DNA of 61,011 nt from Candidatus Gastranaerophilales bacterium (GCA_947587615.1 CANPYC010000011.1:1-61011); one strand, 5' to 3'. Numbered from the stretch's first letter, positions 48,563-58,520 are shown. A program made the numbers and translations. The notes: a model not told the origin generated them from the letters alone.

Positions 48563-50350
48563 ATGGAAAAAACAGAAGAAATTTTAAACGAAGCATTAGA
48601 CTTAATTAACAAAGAAGACTATTCTAATGCTCAAATACTACTTAAAAAAGTTATCGTACTGGATAAGAACAATATTGAAGCTTATAAAAATTTGGGTTTG
48701 TGTGAAGTAAATCTTGATAACCCTATGTGCGCAATTGAAGCTTTTTTGCAAGCCTTGGATATTGATAAAAATGACGCTGTAAGCTTGTTTTACCTTGCAA
48801 ATTGTTACAATAGGACCGGGCAAAAGGATATTGCGATTAACAACTTTAAAAAAGTTATTGAACTAAGACCCGATTATATCGACGCATATAAAACCCTTGC
48901 AATGATTTATATTGAAGCTGTGCAAGTTGATGAAGCAATTGATATTATTAAAAAAGCGCTCGATAATTCCAAGGTCGAGATTGACTATTCTGTTTATTAT
49001 ATTATCGCAACGGCATATATGCTTAAAAAAGATAATCAAAATGCAATTTTGTATCTTGAAAAAGCGCACGAGCTTAACCCTTCGCATTTGCAAATAATTA
49101 ACAGTCTTGCTGTTTGTTATATGAATTTAGGGGAAACTCAAAAAGCGCTGAAAATTCTTAACACTGCTTATGAGATTGATAAAGATAACACTCTTACTCT
49201 TTTTAATCTTGGAACATGCTATCAAACGCTCGGTGAATTTAAACAGGCTCTTGATTATTTTCAAAAAGCTTATGAGCTTGAACCTTCCGTTACAATGCTT
49301 GCAACATTAGCTAATTGTGCTTTTAGGGCAGGTAAGGTAAGCCTCGCTTCAACGCTTTATCAAAATCTTGTTATAACTTATCCTAATAATACGCAATATC
49401 GCCTTGCTTATATCAACACTCTTGAAGCGCTTGAAAAATTTGACGAAGCTTTAAAAAATATAAATATGCTGATAGCTCTTGATGAAAAGAATGTTGAATA
49501 TATTAAAAAAAGAGGTACATATTTAAGAAAACTCGGTTTGTATAATGAATCAATTGAAGAATTTAAAGTTCTTTTAAATCGAGGAAGGATAGACGTTGAA
49601 GTTTATTATAATCTTGCTTTTAATTATGTTGAGCTTGAAGATTATGACAATGCAAAAGAAATGTTTAAAAAATGTATAACCTTAGAACCCAATAACCCTT
49701 ATGCTCATAAGGATTTAGGTGTTTTGTATCTCAAGATGAACTGCTACGATTGGGCGGTTGATGAAATGCTTGAAGCAATTAGGCTTGAAGATGATATTGC
49801 AGAGTTTTATTATTCTTTGGGTGTTTCTTATTTAATGTTGAGCAAAATTGATGAAGCAAAAACTGCGCTTGAGCATGCGCTTAAATTAGAAGCAAATGAC
49901 GTTGATTCGCTTGCGTATCTTGGCTATATTCACATGCTTAATCGTGAGTTTGATAAAGCTTATGATAATTTACAAAAAGCAATTCAAATTGACCCTGATA
50001 ACTTCTTAGCTAAATCTCATCTTGCAAAATATTATTTTCACCTTGAAAAGTATGATATTGCTAAAGAATTTTTAATTGATTTAGCAGAAAAAACAAAAGA
50101 TGATGAAACAATGAACATGCTTGCAATAGCCTATATGAGAACAAATGAATTTGAAAATGCGATGGGAATTTTTTATAAACTGGCTAAAAAATACCCTCAA
50201 AATCATATCCTTTTAACTGATTTAGCAAGATGTGAATATAACTGTTCCAAAAAAGATGAAGCCTTAGAGCATCTAAGACAAGCATTGATGATTTTTGATG
50301 ATTACACTGAAGCGCTTGATTTATTAAAGGAGATTAACAATGGAAAATAA
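48563..50350 (+). CDS. TPR-repeat protein
   Basis: 595 aa made almost wholly of about sixteen 34-residue tetratricopeptide repeats, from NKEDYSNAQILLKKVI near the start to the end. Typical units read NLGLCEVNLDNPMCAIEAF and NLGTCYQTLGEFKQALDYF. No signal peptide, membrane segment or enzymatic domain is present. It is likely a cytoplasmic scaffold for protein interaction. Its last 11 bp overlap trpS, so translation may be coupled. Confidence 0.9.
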   Translation: MEKTEEILNEALDLINKEDYSNAQILLKKVIVLDKNNIEAYKNLGLCEVNLDNPMCAIEAFLQALDIDKNDAVSLFYLANCYNRTGQKDIAINNFKKVIELRPDYIDAYKTLAMIYIEAVQVDEAIDIIKKALDNSKVEIDYSVYYIIATAYMLKKDNQNAILYLEKAHELNPSHLQIINSLAVCYMNLGETQKALKILNTAYEIDKDNTLTLFNLGTCYQTLGEFKQALDYFQKAYELEPSVTMLATLANCAFRAGKVSLASTLYQNLVITYPNNTQYRLAYINTLEALEKFDEALKNINMLIALDEKNVEYIKKRGTYLRKLGLYNESIEEFKVLLNRGRIDVEVYYNLAFNYVELEDYDNAKEMFKKCITLEPNNPYAHKDLGVLYLKMNCYDWAVDEMLEAIRLEDDIAEFYYSLGVSYLMLSKIDEAKTALEHALKLEANDVDSLAYLGYIHMLNREFDKAYDNLQKAIQIDPDNFLAKSHLAKYYFHLEKYDIAKEFLIDLAEKTKDDETMNMLAIAYMRTNEFENAMGIFYKLAKKYPQNHILLTDLARCEYNCSKKDEALEHLRQALMIFDDYTEALDLLKEINNGK

Positions 50351-51350
50351 AAAAAGAATAATGTCAGGCATGCGCCCCACCGGAAAACTACATTTAGGTC
50401 ACTATCTCGGTGTTTTAAAAAATTGGGTTAAGCTTCAAAATGAGTATGACTGCTATTTTTCGATTGCAGATTGGCATGCTCTCACAACAAAATACAATGA
50501 AACAAATTCAATGGTACAAAATGTTAAAGATGTTATTCTTGATTGGCTCGGATGCGGAATTGACCCTGATAAATCAACGGTTTATCTGCAATCTTTAGTA
50601 CCTCAGACAGCGCAATTACATATCTATCTTTCTATGATTACTCCTCAAAATTGGGTAGAGCGTGACCCTACGCTAAAAGATTTAGCAAAAATTATGAAAG
50701 ATAAGCAGGAAAATATGTCAAATCTCTCTTACGGGCTTTTTGGCTATCCTGTTTTAATGACGGCTGATATATTATCTTTTAATGCTCATCTTGTTCCCGT
50801 CGGAATTGATCAGGTTGCACATGTTGAGCTTTCAAGGGATATTGCCCGTAGATTTAATAATATTTATAATTGCGAATATTTTATAGAACCCGAACCTAAA
50901 CTAACCGAAATTCCTTTATTAAAAGGTTTGGACGGAAATAAAATGGGAAAATCCTTTAACAATGATATAAAAATATCAGACAGCGCTGAAATAACGGAAA
51001 AGAAAATTAAAACAGGTATTACGGATAGAAACAGAATAAGAAAAGATGACAAGGGAAATCCCGATAATTGTGAAGTAATTTATGATTATTGGAAAATATT
51101 CTCGGATGATGAAGAGCAAAAAGAAATATGCGAAGCTTGTAAATGCGCTTCAATCGGTTGCGCCGAGTGTAAAAAAAGATTAGCAAAAAAAATTAACAGC
51201 TCACTTGCTCAAATTAGAGATAAAAGGCTTGAATATGAAAAAAATCAAGCTCTTGTTGATGATATACTTCATCAGGGTTCAAAAAAAGCGCAAGTTAAAG
51301 CGCAAGAAGTTCTGGATGGGGCAGTTGAAGTTATAAAAATGTATAAGTAA
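50340..51350 (+). CDS. trpS: tryptophanyl-tRNA synthetase
   Basis: 336 aa. Class I synthetase: SGMRPTGKLHLGHYLGVL contains the HIGH-type motif (HLGH), and LDGNKMGKSFNND holds the KMSKS-type motif (KMGKS). ADWHALTT, PVGIDQVAHVELSRDIARRF also match. It is the bacterial TrpRS type. A Cys-rich segment CEACKCASIGCAECKK (about 258-273) near the anticodon-binding region could bind metal. AAGGAG lies upstream, within the TPR gene. Confidence 0.96.
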   Translation: MENKKRIMSGMRPTGKLHLGHYLGVLKNWVKLQNEYDCYFSIADWHALTTKYNETNSMVQNVKDVILDWLGCGIDPDKSTVYLQSLVPQTAQLHIYLSMITPQNWVERDPTLKDLAKIMKDKQENMSNLSYGLFGYPVLMTADILSFNAHLVPVGIDQVAHVELSRDIARRFNNIYNCEYFIEPEPKLTEIPLLKGLDGNKMGKSFNNDIKISDSAEITEKKIKTGITDRNRIRKDDKGNPDNCEVIYDYWKIFSDDEEQKEICEACKCASIGCAECKKRLAKKINSSLAQIRDKRLEYEKNQALVDDILHQGSKKAQVKAQEVLDGAVEVIKMYK

Positions 51351-51390
51351 AATATTTTAATGTATTTATAATATTTTAGGGGGCTTAAAT

Positions 51391-52614
51391 ATGGATATTA
51401 TCAGTATTTTTGAAGATTTAGCACGTATTCCTTCTCCTTCATTAAATGAAGAAAATGTTTCAAAAAAAATAATGGAATATACTTATAACAATGGTATCAA
51501 TGCTTATTATGACGATTACAAAAATTTAATTATAAAAATTCCCCCAAACGATGCTTCTAAAAAACCTCTGCTTTTATCAGCCCACATGGATGTTGTCGGA
51601 AACAGCTCTCAAATTAATATTTGTTACAGTGAAGATAAAAAATATATTGAAACGGATAAAACAAGAACCCTTGGTGCCGACGATAAAGCAGGCGTAAGCG
51701 TTGCGCTTAATCTTGCGATATATCTTGCAAAAAACCCGCAAATTAAACATGGAGGGCTTGAAATTGTCTTTACAAGAGACGAAGAAACGAATATGTCAGG
51801 TATAAACCACCTTAAATTTGATGAAATAGAAAGTGAAAATGTTCTTGTACTAGACTCTGATGCTTTAGGCAATTTTGAAATTGCAGGCGCAGGCTATACA
51901 AAGCTTGATATAGAAGTAACGACAAAATTAGGAGGTCACAGCGGAAACGATATTCAGGATAAAAAACGCTATAATGCAGCAAAATTAATTGCAGACCTTG
52001 TTTCAAAACTTCCAAACGGAGTTTATAAAGTTGAAAACGGTTTTACAATAACATCCTGTAACTTAGGTTCAATTGTTGCGGGCGCTACTGATATCGGGCT
52101 TGAAAGGTTGCTTGATAAACAAAGAGAAGATATTGAAAAACCTTATTCAAAAACTCTTGTTTCTTTGAGTGCCGATAATGTTATAAATACAAAAGCTTAT
52201 GCTCATTATTCGCTTAGAAGTTCAAATAAAAAATATGAGCAGGATTTAATTAATAAATTCAATAAAGAAATTGAAAAGTTTAATAAAAAATATGGCGAGC
52301 TTGCTTTTGCAACACTTAAAACAACCATACACATGCTGCCTTTTGAAAAATCGCCAAATCAAAAAATGTCTGAAATTGCAAAAACGGCAGGTAAAAAAAT
52401 TAACTTATCCGTTAAAGTTCAATCATTCCATGCGGGGGCTGAAACGCACGTATATGCCAACAAATTAAATAAGTACAATCAAAAATTTAAGCCCGTTTTA
52501 GTTGGTGTAGCTAATATCTATTCAATGCACTCGCCAAATGAAAGAATGGAAGTTGAAAGCTTGAAAAAAGGTTTTGAATTTATTAAAGAAATTTTCTTAG
52601 AATACAACAAATAA
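51391..52614 (+). CDS. M20-family metallopeptidase (PepT-like)
   Basis: 407 aa. Zinc ligands in LLSAHMDVVG, LGADDKAGVSVAL and FTRDEETNMSG (catalytic Glu), then LVLDSDALG and a C-terminal His in FHAGAETHVYANK. The closest match is peptidase T-like tripeptidases, which release N-terminal residues. Cytoplasmic. AGGGGGC before the ATG. It sits between trpS (41 bp) and dapF (9 bp) on the same strand, so an operon is likely. Confidence 0.88.
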   Translation: MDIISIFEDLARIPSPSLNEENVSKKIMEYTYNNGINAYYDDYKNLIIKIPPNDASKKPLLLSAHMDVVGNSSQINICYSEDKKYIETDKTRTLGADDKAGVSVALNLAIYLAKNPQIKHGGLEIVFTRDEETNMSGINHLKFDEIESENVLVLDSDALGNFEIAGAGYTKLDIEVTTKLGGHSGNDIQDKKRYNAAKLIADLVSKLPNGVYKVENGFTITSCNLGSIVAGATDIGLERLLDKQREDIEKPYSKTLVSLSADNVINTKAYAHYSLRSSNKKYEQDLINKFNKEIEKFNKKYGELAFATLKTTIHMLPFEKSPNQKMSEIAKTAGKKINLSVKVQSFHAGAETHVYANKLNKYNQKFKPVLVGVANIYSMHSPNERMEVESLKKGFEFIKEIFLEYNK

Positions 52615-52622
52615 GAGGAATT

Positions 52623-53420
52623 ATGAATATAAAATTTGAAAAATGGCAAGGTTTAGGTAACGATTTTATTATACTTTTTGACGATATAGCAACATCTGAT
52701 ATTGCTATTAAAATGTGCGAAAGAAATTTTGGTGTCGGAGCAGATGGGCTTTTTTGCCCTACAAAATCAAACGTTGCAGATATCGGCTGGAAATTTTTTA
52801 ATTCAGATGGAACAATTGCTCAAATGTGCGGAAACGGCATTCGCTGTTTTGCAAAATTTGCCAAAAAACATAACCTTGTAAATAAAAATAAATTCAGCGT
52901 CGAAACTCTTGCGGGAATAATTACTCCTGAAATATTGGATAATGGTAATGTTCTGGTTGATATGGGTGAACCTGTTTTAGAGGCGGGCGCAATTCCTGTT
53001 GTTACAAATTCGCCTCAAGAGTTTAAAATTAATGAATTTATTGCAACAGCCGTTTCAATGGGTAATCCTCATTGTGTAATATTTACTGATTCAGACTCCG
53101 AGAAACTGGCAAAAGAAAAAGGGGCTGAGCTTGAAATTAACCCGATGTTTCCCGAGAAAACAAACGTTGAATTTGTAAATATAATCTCATCAAACAGAGT
53201 TAGAATGAATGTTTGGGAGCGTGGCTGCGGAATAACTCTTGCCTGTGGAACAGGGGCATGCGCTGCGGTTGTTGCAGGAGTTATTCGAGGTTTGATTAAT
53301 AGAAAATGTGATGTTGTACTCCCCGGAGGTGTTTTAAACATTGAATACAGGGAAGCTGACAACCGTGTTTATATGCAGGGAAGCGCTAAGGATGTATTTT
53401 TAGGAGAATTTTATATTTAA
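52623..53420 (+). CDS. dapF: diaminopimelate epimerase
   Basis: 265 aa. Converts LL-DAP to meso-DAP for peptidoglycan and lysine. The two catalytic Cys are present: C69 in MCGNGIRC and C208 in LACGTGACAAVVAG. KWQGLGNDFIIL starts the protein. AGAGGA precedes the ATG. It lies apart from dapB-asd-dapA, 9 kb upstream. Confidence 0.96.
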   Translation: MNIKFEKWQGLGNDFIILFDDIATSDIAIKMCERNFGVGADGLFCPTKSNVADIGWKFFNSDGTIAQMCGNGIRCFAKFAKKHNLVNKNKFSVETLAGIITPEILDNGNVLVDMGEPVLEAGAIPVVTNSPQEFKINEFIATAVSMGNPHCVIFTDSDSEKLAKEKGAELEINPMFPEKTNVEFVNIISSNRVRMNVWERGCGITLACGTGACAAVVAGVIRGLINRKCDVVLPGGVLNIEYREADNRVYMQGSAKDVFLGEFYI

Positions 53421-53458
53421 TTAAAATATTTATTTAAGATATTTTTTTAAAGTCGGGG

Positions 53459-54739
53459 CTATTGATTATCAGGCAGTTCATACACCCTTTTGAGCTCCTG
53501 ATAAAAATTGCTCAAAAGCGCACCAAAAGTTGCTTTTGCGTCTTTATCATAATCCCACATTTTTTTATAATAAATTTTTAAGATTTTTGTTTCTGCTTCA
53601 TTCGGTTGTTCTCCATGAGCTTCTTTATTTAAAATGTATCTGATTAAGGGCTGTTTATCTCTTAATTTTCTTGCATTTTCTAAAAAGTCTTCATCCATTG
53701 AAGCCCATGCAAGCTTTGCAGCTTCAGACATTAAACTGCTATAGTACGCTCTTAGTTTTGGATCTTGCCATCTTTGCCCCAGTGCCTGAAGTATAAATTC
53801 TCTATATTCTGAGTTTTGCCATCTTTCTTCCATTAGCTGCGACATTTTTTCTCTATAGTTCGGGTTTTTCCATTTTTCTTTTGCTTTTTGCACCATATTT
53901 TCTCTATACTCGGGGTCTTGCCAATTTTCTTTCATTGATTGCGATATATGCTCTCTATACTCTGGGTCTTGCCAAATTTTTTTCATTGATTGCGACATTT
54001 TTTCTTTATATTCCGTGGTTTACCTGCCGTTATCCTGTGAGCGCAGCATATTTTCTCTAAATTCGGGGTTTTGCCAATTTTCTTGCAATTGTTGTGACAT
54101 TTTTTCTCTATACTCGGGGTCTTGCCACCTCTCGCTCAGTCTTTGAGATACGGATAAATTTCTTCCGTCAACATAGCGGCAGATTAACTGAGAATATTTT
54201 CTTGGCATTTTTTGTATGTTTAATAATTTTAAGACTCTATCCGTCATAAAATTATCCTTAAATATTTCATTCTTTTGAAGCTGATAGTTGCACTTCAAAA
54301 GATAAAGCGCAAGACTGCCCTCGGGCTGCTCAATTTTAGCTGATAACATATCTTTTAGAATTTGATTTTTTGGTTTTATATATTTATAGGCTTCTTCAAG
54401 CTCTATTACACCTTCAAATTCGGGATAAAGCGCTTTTGCTTCATCAAGAGTTTTAGCTTCTTTTAGACCTTTATATATTTCATTATGGATATCTAAAATA
54501 TTAACTTCTTTATTTCCGTTTCCTTTTTCAACATTTTCGACTAATACATCATAAATTCTTTTCGGAAAATCGCTTTGTGTTTTATTTTTTAAAAATGTAT
54601 TATAAGTTTTTCTTTGACTTTCAAAAGAAATCGTATCTGCTTTCGGGCTTCTTTCAAGTTGATTGTTAAAAAATTTTGGTTTTATTCTAAAAATATTTAT
54701 CCTGTTTAGGTTTTGAACTACGGAATTTGAAATCTGCAC
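53459..54739 (-). pseudogene. tandem-repeat protein (WQDPEYREKM units) interrupted by an in-frame stop
   Basis: Two reading frames on the same strand and in the same phase (54020-54739, 239 aa, and 53459-53998, 179 aa) are separated by one TAA at 54020-54022. Together they would give about 426 residues. The N-terminal part is unrecognised and has a tag (KADTISFESQ). The middle is about eight units of 17 residues with consensus RWQDPEYREKMSQxMxEx. The last 60 residues are a distinct helical tail. The repeats resemble NUMOD3-like DNA-binding modules. At the stop, the expected Trp-Gln (TGGCAA) reads TAA, as a 3-nt loss would give. It could be a pseudogene or two polypeptides. Confidence 0.7.
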
Positions 54740-54889
54740 AATAACTCCTTGATGGCATTTTTATATTTACTTTTGTTTAAGTTTGATGAAAAAAATAATT
54801 GTTATATTATTAAAATAAATTTACAATTGATATATAGCTTAGCTTCATTTAAAAACCAACAGTTTAAAATTGATAAATAATAAATAAAC

Positions 54890-55072
54890 CTATTTACAAG
54901 AACATTCAACTTTTGTCGAAATATTCAAAATAAGTTCATCTTCAATAACATCAACAATCGCCCATCTGAGACAGCAAAACCCCTGTTTTTTGATTTCACT
55001 TTCAATAAAATCCACATCGGGCGGAAGTTTTGGAGTTTTTATTTTAATTGTTTTTGAAACTACTTTACTCAT
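54890..55072 (-). CDS. hypothetical 60-aa protein
   Basis: Not recognised. Small protein (MSKVVSKTIKIKTPKLPPD start) with four Cys, two as a CC pair in GFCCLRW and two in VECSCK at the end, which could bind metal. It has no membrane helix. It lies 13 bp after the nucleoside transporter on the same strand, so it is perhaps co-transcribed. Confidence 0.5.
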   Translation of the reverse strand: MSKVVSKTIKIKTPKLPPDVDFIESEIKKQGFCCLRWAIVDVIEDELILNISTKVECSCK

Positions 55073-55085
55073 CTTAACTTAATTT

Positions 55086-56372
55086 TTACATTAATATTCC
55101 TGCCATAGCAGCCGAAATATAGCTTGCTAAAGTACCGCAAATTAAGGCTTTTAAGCCTAAGCGGGCTAAATCTTTTCTTCTTGTCGGGGCAAGTTCACCT
55201 ATTCCTCCGATTTGAATTGCAATTGAGCCGAAATTTGCAAAACCGCAAAGGGCAAAACTTGCAATTACTATTGCTTTTTGGGATAAAACATCTTTAAGAG
55301 CTATTAAATCGGTATATGCGATAAATTCATTCAAAACAAGCTTTTCACCCATCAAAGCGCCCACATTCATAACGTCATGTAAAGGTGTACCAACAATTAA
55401 CGCAAAGAAAGAAAAAATAAGCCCTAAGATAGATTTAATGCTTAAATTAGACAGGTCAATAAAGCTTAAATGAATATGACAAACATTATATAAAAACAGA
55501 CCGATTTTAGCTAAAACATAATCGCCAAGAGCAATTAAAGATAAAAGAGCAATTAACATTGCTATAACGTTTAAAGATACTTTCATACCGTCCGTTGCGG
55601 CGTGTGCTATTGAATCAATAAGATTTACATGCTGGCGCTCGATATTTACTTTAACTTGTTCTTTTGTTTGAGATTGCTCAACTTCAGGATAAACAATTTT
55701 TGAAACAACCAAAGCCCCGGGGGCTGCCATAATTGAAGCCGCAAGCAAAAACTCCGCTTTTACACCCATTGCAATATAAAGCGCCATAACACCCCCTGCA
55801 ATGCAAGCCATTGAGCCTGTCATTGAAGCAAGAAGTTCGGATTTTGTAGCGCAAGCAAGATATGGTCTTATCATAATTTGAGCTTCAACTTGCCCTACAA
55901 ATGCACTTGCAACATTTGAAAGAGCTTCCGCTCCCGATACATCCATAAGCTTGTACATAATTTTTGCAAAAAAAGCAACAACTTTTTGCATAATTCCAAA
56001 GTAATAAAGTATATTAACAATTGCTAAAATAAAGATTATTGTAGCAATTAATTTAACGCTGAATAAAAATGAAGCACCGGGGAAAAATAAACTATCAAGC
56101 TTTTCGGGTGAACTTGATAAAAAACCGAAAACAAAATCCGCTCCGACATTGGAAAATGTTAAAATTTTTCTGATACAACCCGCTAAAAAGTCAATAATTA
56201 ACCTTCCTAAGGGAATTTTTAAAACAAAGACGGCAAGCAAAAACTGCATTAATAAACCGACTCCAACCGTTTTATAGTTTATTCTTTTTTTGTTGTTGGA
56301 CATTAAATAACAAAGACCGAGAATAATAACTATTCCAACAATTCCGCTAAATCTTGATAAAATTTCAGCCAT
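55086..56372 (-). CDS. nupC: concentrative nucleoside transporter (NupC/CNT family)
   Basis: 428 aa from the ATG with AAGGA upstream. An earlier in-frame start 42 nt upstream is less likely. About nine to ten membrane helices. CNT-family features: NVASAFVGQVEAQIMIRPYL, MACIAGGVMALYIAMG, MAAPGALVVSKI, LNEFIAYTDL, and CGFANFGSIAIQIGG. Imports nucleosides with H+ or Na+. Uridine-kinase-like activity elsewhere in the window would fit salvage. Confidence 0.92.
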   Translation of the reverse strand: MAEILSRFSGIVGIVIILGLCYLMSNNKKRINYKTVGVGLLMQFLLAVFVLKIPLGRLIIDFLAGCIRKILTFSNVGADFVFGFLSSSPEKLDSLFFPGASFLFSVKLIATIIFILAIVNILYYFGIMQKVVAFFAKIMYKLMDVSGAEALSNVASAFVGQVEAQIMIRPYLACATKSELLASMTGSMACIAGGVMALYIAMGVKAEFLLAASIMAAPGALVVSKIVYPEVEQSQTKEQVKVNIERQHVNLIDSIAHAATDGMKVSLNVIAMLIALLSLIALGDYVLAKIGLFLYNVCHIHLSFIDLSNLSIKSILGLIFSFFALIVGTPLHDVMNVGALMGEKLVLNEFIAYTDLIALKDVLSQKAIVIASFALCGFANFGSIAIQIGGIGELAPTRRKDLARLGLKALICGTLASYISAAMAGILM

Positions 56373-56501
56373 TTTATTTCCTTGTTTTTCTTTAATTATA
56401 TCAAAAAAACTCAAAAATAATTTTTTTGAACATTGAATGTTTTAAAATATATAGGCTTAAATTTTATTTTTTAAATTTAATTTTTATTCCAAAAATTTGA
56501 A

Positions 56502-57506
56502 TTACTTTGTGTGTTTCTTTTTCATCTTTTTCATTAAATACGCTAAAGAAAAATTGGAAAAAATGTTTTTTTGAGGCCGGTTTTTTATTCCTACCCCCCC
56601 CCTCTTCTCAGAATCGGTTAATTTGTTTTTGTAGTCTAGAACCCAACCATACATTGGAGTTTGTTTTTCTTTTTGTTCGATAATATTTTCTAAAAAATTT
56701 TCTAATTTATTGTAATATTCTTCATAAAGATTTTGTTTTATGAAAGGATAGCTGTTTAGCTTTTCAAGATATAAATCATCATTTTTGTCAAGCATGATGA
56801 TATAATCTATTGCTTCATCAATTGAACTAAAGTCGTTAACATTAACAAAAGATTGAGAATTGAATACATTTTTTATTAAAGGGTCGCCCCAATATATAGG
56901 CATGGAGCTTGCCACAAGCGGATCGACAATTTTTTCTGTTGAATAACCCTTTACGCTTGAATTTTCAAAAGCAATCGTAAATTTATAGTTTTTTATAAAT
57001 TTAATTTTGTTTTTTACTCTATAGCCGACATTATTTAAAACAGAGCCTGCCGAGTCAACTTTTTTATATTTGCATAATTTTTCAAAAAATTTTGTTCTAA
57101 TAGGGTCTGCAAGGTTTACGTTTGAATAAATAAAATTGCAGAATTTTCGCTTTGTTAAATTTTTATTGTTTGTTTTATAGAATTGTTTTCTATCACTCCA
57201 TCCCATAACAGATAAGGGAAAATGAAGATATCTGTTGTTAAAATCTATATGATGACAGCCGATTCCGTAGTCAATAAAATTAAAATCAGGTGTCATATTT
57301 TCGCCCGAAAAATGTACTTGAATTGCATTAGGATAGTTTAAATGTTTGTTTCCAAAATCCGCACTAAAAACAAAATCGGGTTCATCGCTTATAACTAACT
57401 TATATTTTTTATTCAAAATTTGATAAATTAAAAATCCATCAAAATTTATTGTCGGCCAAAAATCAACAAAGGCTATTTTTATTTCTTTTTTATTACCTGT
57501 TTGCAA
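56502..57506 (-). CDS. alpha-fucosyltransferase, GT10 family, with poly-G tract near the 3' end
   Basis: 334 aa as read. GT10 core: FCNFIYSNVN, FFEKLCKYKKVDSAG, and FTIAFENSSVKGYSTEKI ... MPIYWGDP, the donor GDP-fucose region. It transfers fucose to surface glycans, in the style of Lewis antigen enzymes. The start is TTG with AAAGGAG upstream. A G9 run (coding strand, about 56594-56602) lies 28 codons before the end. With G10 the frame gives a tail ending THKVIQIFGIKIKFKK with its stop at 56464-56466, resembling the conserved end of many LPS glycosyltransferases. With G8 it stops at once. The present frame ends in MKKMKKKHTK. Next gene upstream is the GDP-fucose synthase. Confidence 0.9.
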   Translation of the reverse strand: MQTGNKKEIKIAFVDFWPTINFDGFLIYQILNKKYKLVISDEPDFVFSADFGNKHLNYPNAIQVHFSGENMTPDFNFIDYGIGCHHIDFNNRYLHFPLSVMGWSDRKQFYKTNNKNLTKRKFCNFIYSNVNLADPIRTKFFEKLCKYKKVDSAGSVLNNVGYRVKNKIKFIKNYKFTIAFENSSVKGYSTEKIVDPLVASSMPIYWGDPLIKNVFNSQSFVNVNDFSSIDEAIDYIIMLDKNDDLYLEKLNSYPFIKQNLYEEYYNKLENFLENIIEQKEKQTPMYGWVLDYKNKLTDSEKRGGVGIKNRPQKNIFSNFSLAYLMKKMKKKHTK

Positions 57507-57522
57507 ATAACACTCCTTTGGT

Positions 57523-58467
57523 TTATTTACTATAATTCTTTAAAAAATCCGAATATGCAAGCTTTATTCCATCTTCAAGAGAGGTTTTAGCGCACCAACC
57601 CAGAGAATTAATTTTTGAAACATCCATAACTTTTCTTTTTGTGCCGTCGGGTTTTGTTTTATCTAAAACGATTTCGCCTTCAAAACCGACAATTTTTTTA
57701 ATTAATTTTGCAAGCTCTAAAATTGATATTTCTTTTCCCGTGCCTATATTTATAAAATTGTTATCCAAATCTTTTGAAGATTTATTTTCCATTAAATATA
57801 CAACAGCGTCCGCTAAATCAAGAGAATACATAAACTCTCTTAAAGGTGTTCCGCTTCCCCAAACAGTAACGGTTTTATCGTTGTTTAATTTTGCTTCATG
57901 AAATCTTCTTATAAGCATTGGCAGAACATGCGCATTTTTTAAATCGTAATTATCGTTTAAACCGTATAAATTACAGGGCATAACTGAAATATAGTCGGTA
58001 TTATATTCGCTGTTATAAGCAGCGCAAAGCTTCAAGCCTGAAATTTTGGCAAGAGCATACATTTCATTTGTTTTTTCAAGCTCGGAAGATAGCAAATATT
58101 CTTCCTTTAGGGGCTGCGGCGCATTTTTCGGATAAATACAGCTTGAGCCTAAAAATAAAAGTTTTTTTACACCGATTCTGTATGAATTTTCAATAATATT
58201 CAGCTGAATTTTCATATTTTTTGTAAAAAATTCAACGGGATAAGTGCTGTTTGCCAAAATCCCCCCGACTTTTGCGGCGGATAAAATAACATAATCGGGT
58301 TTATAGGTATCAAAAAAACTTTTAACATCTGAACTGTTTTCTAAATCAAGTTCAGCGTGAGTTTTTAAAATCAGATTACTGTAGCCTTTTTCTTTGAATT
58401 TTGCGGTTATTGCGCTTCCGACAAGTCCTCTGTGACCTGCTACAAATATTTTATCCTCTTTTTTCAA
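57523..58467 (-). CDS. fcl: GDP-L-fucose synthase
   Basis: 314 aa. SDR-type epimerase/reductase that makes GDP-L-fucose from the Gmd product. FVAGHRGLVGSAI for NADPH, then AAKVGGILAN, LFLGSSCIYPK, the catalytic YALAKISGLKL and NLYGLNDNY. The start is TTG 6 nt after AAAGGAG. The fucosyltransferase follows 16 bp downstream, so substrate and enzyme are made together. Confidence 0.95.
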   Translation of the reverse strand: MKKEDKIFVAGHRGLVGSAITAKFKEKGYSNLILKTHAELDLENSSDVKSFFDTYKPDYVILSAAKVGGILANSTYPVEFFTKNMKIQLNIIENSYRIGVKKLLFLGSSCIYPKNAPQPLKEEYLLSSELEKTNEMYALAKISGLKLCAAYNSEYNTDYISVMPCNLYGLNDNYDLKNAHVLPMLIRRFHEAKLNNDKTVTVWGSGTPLREFMYSLDLADAVVYLMENKSSKDLDNNFINIGTGKEISILELAKLIKKIVGFEGEIVLDKTKPDGTKRKVMDVSKINSLGWCAKTSLEDGIKLAYSDFLKNYSK

Positions 58468-58520
58468 CTTCAGCTCCTTTGAATTGTGCTATTTATGAAT
58501 TATATTAACACAAATATTAT

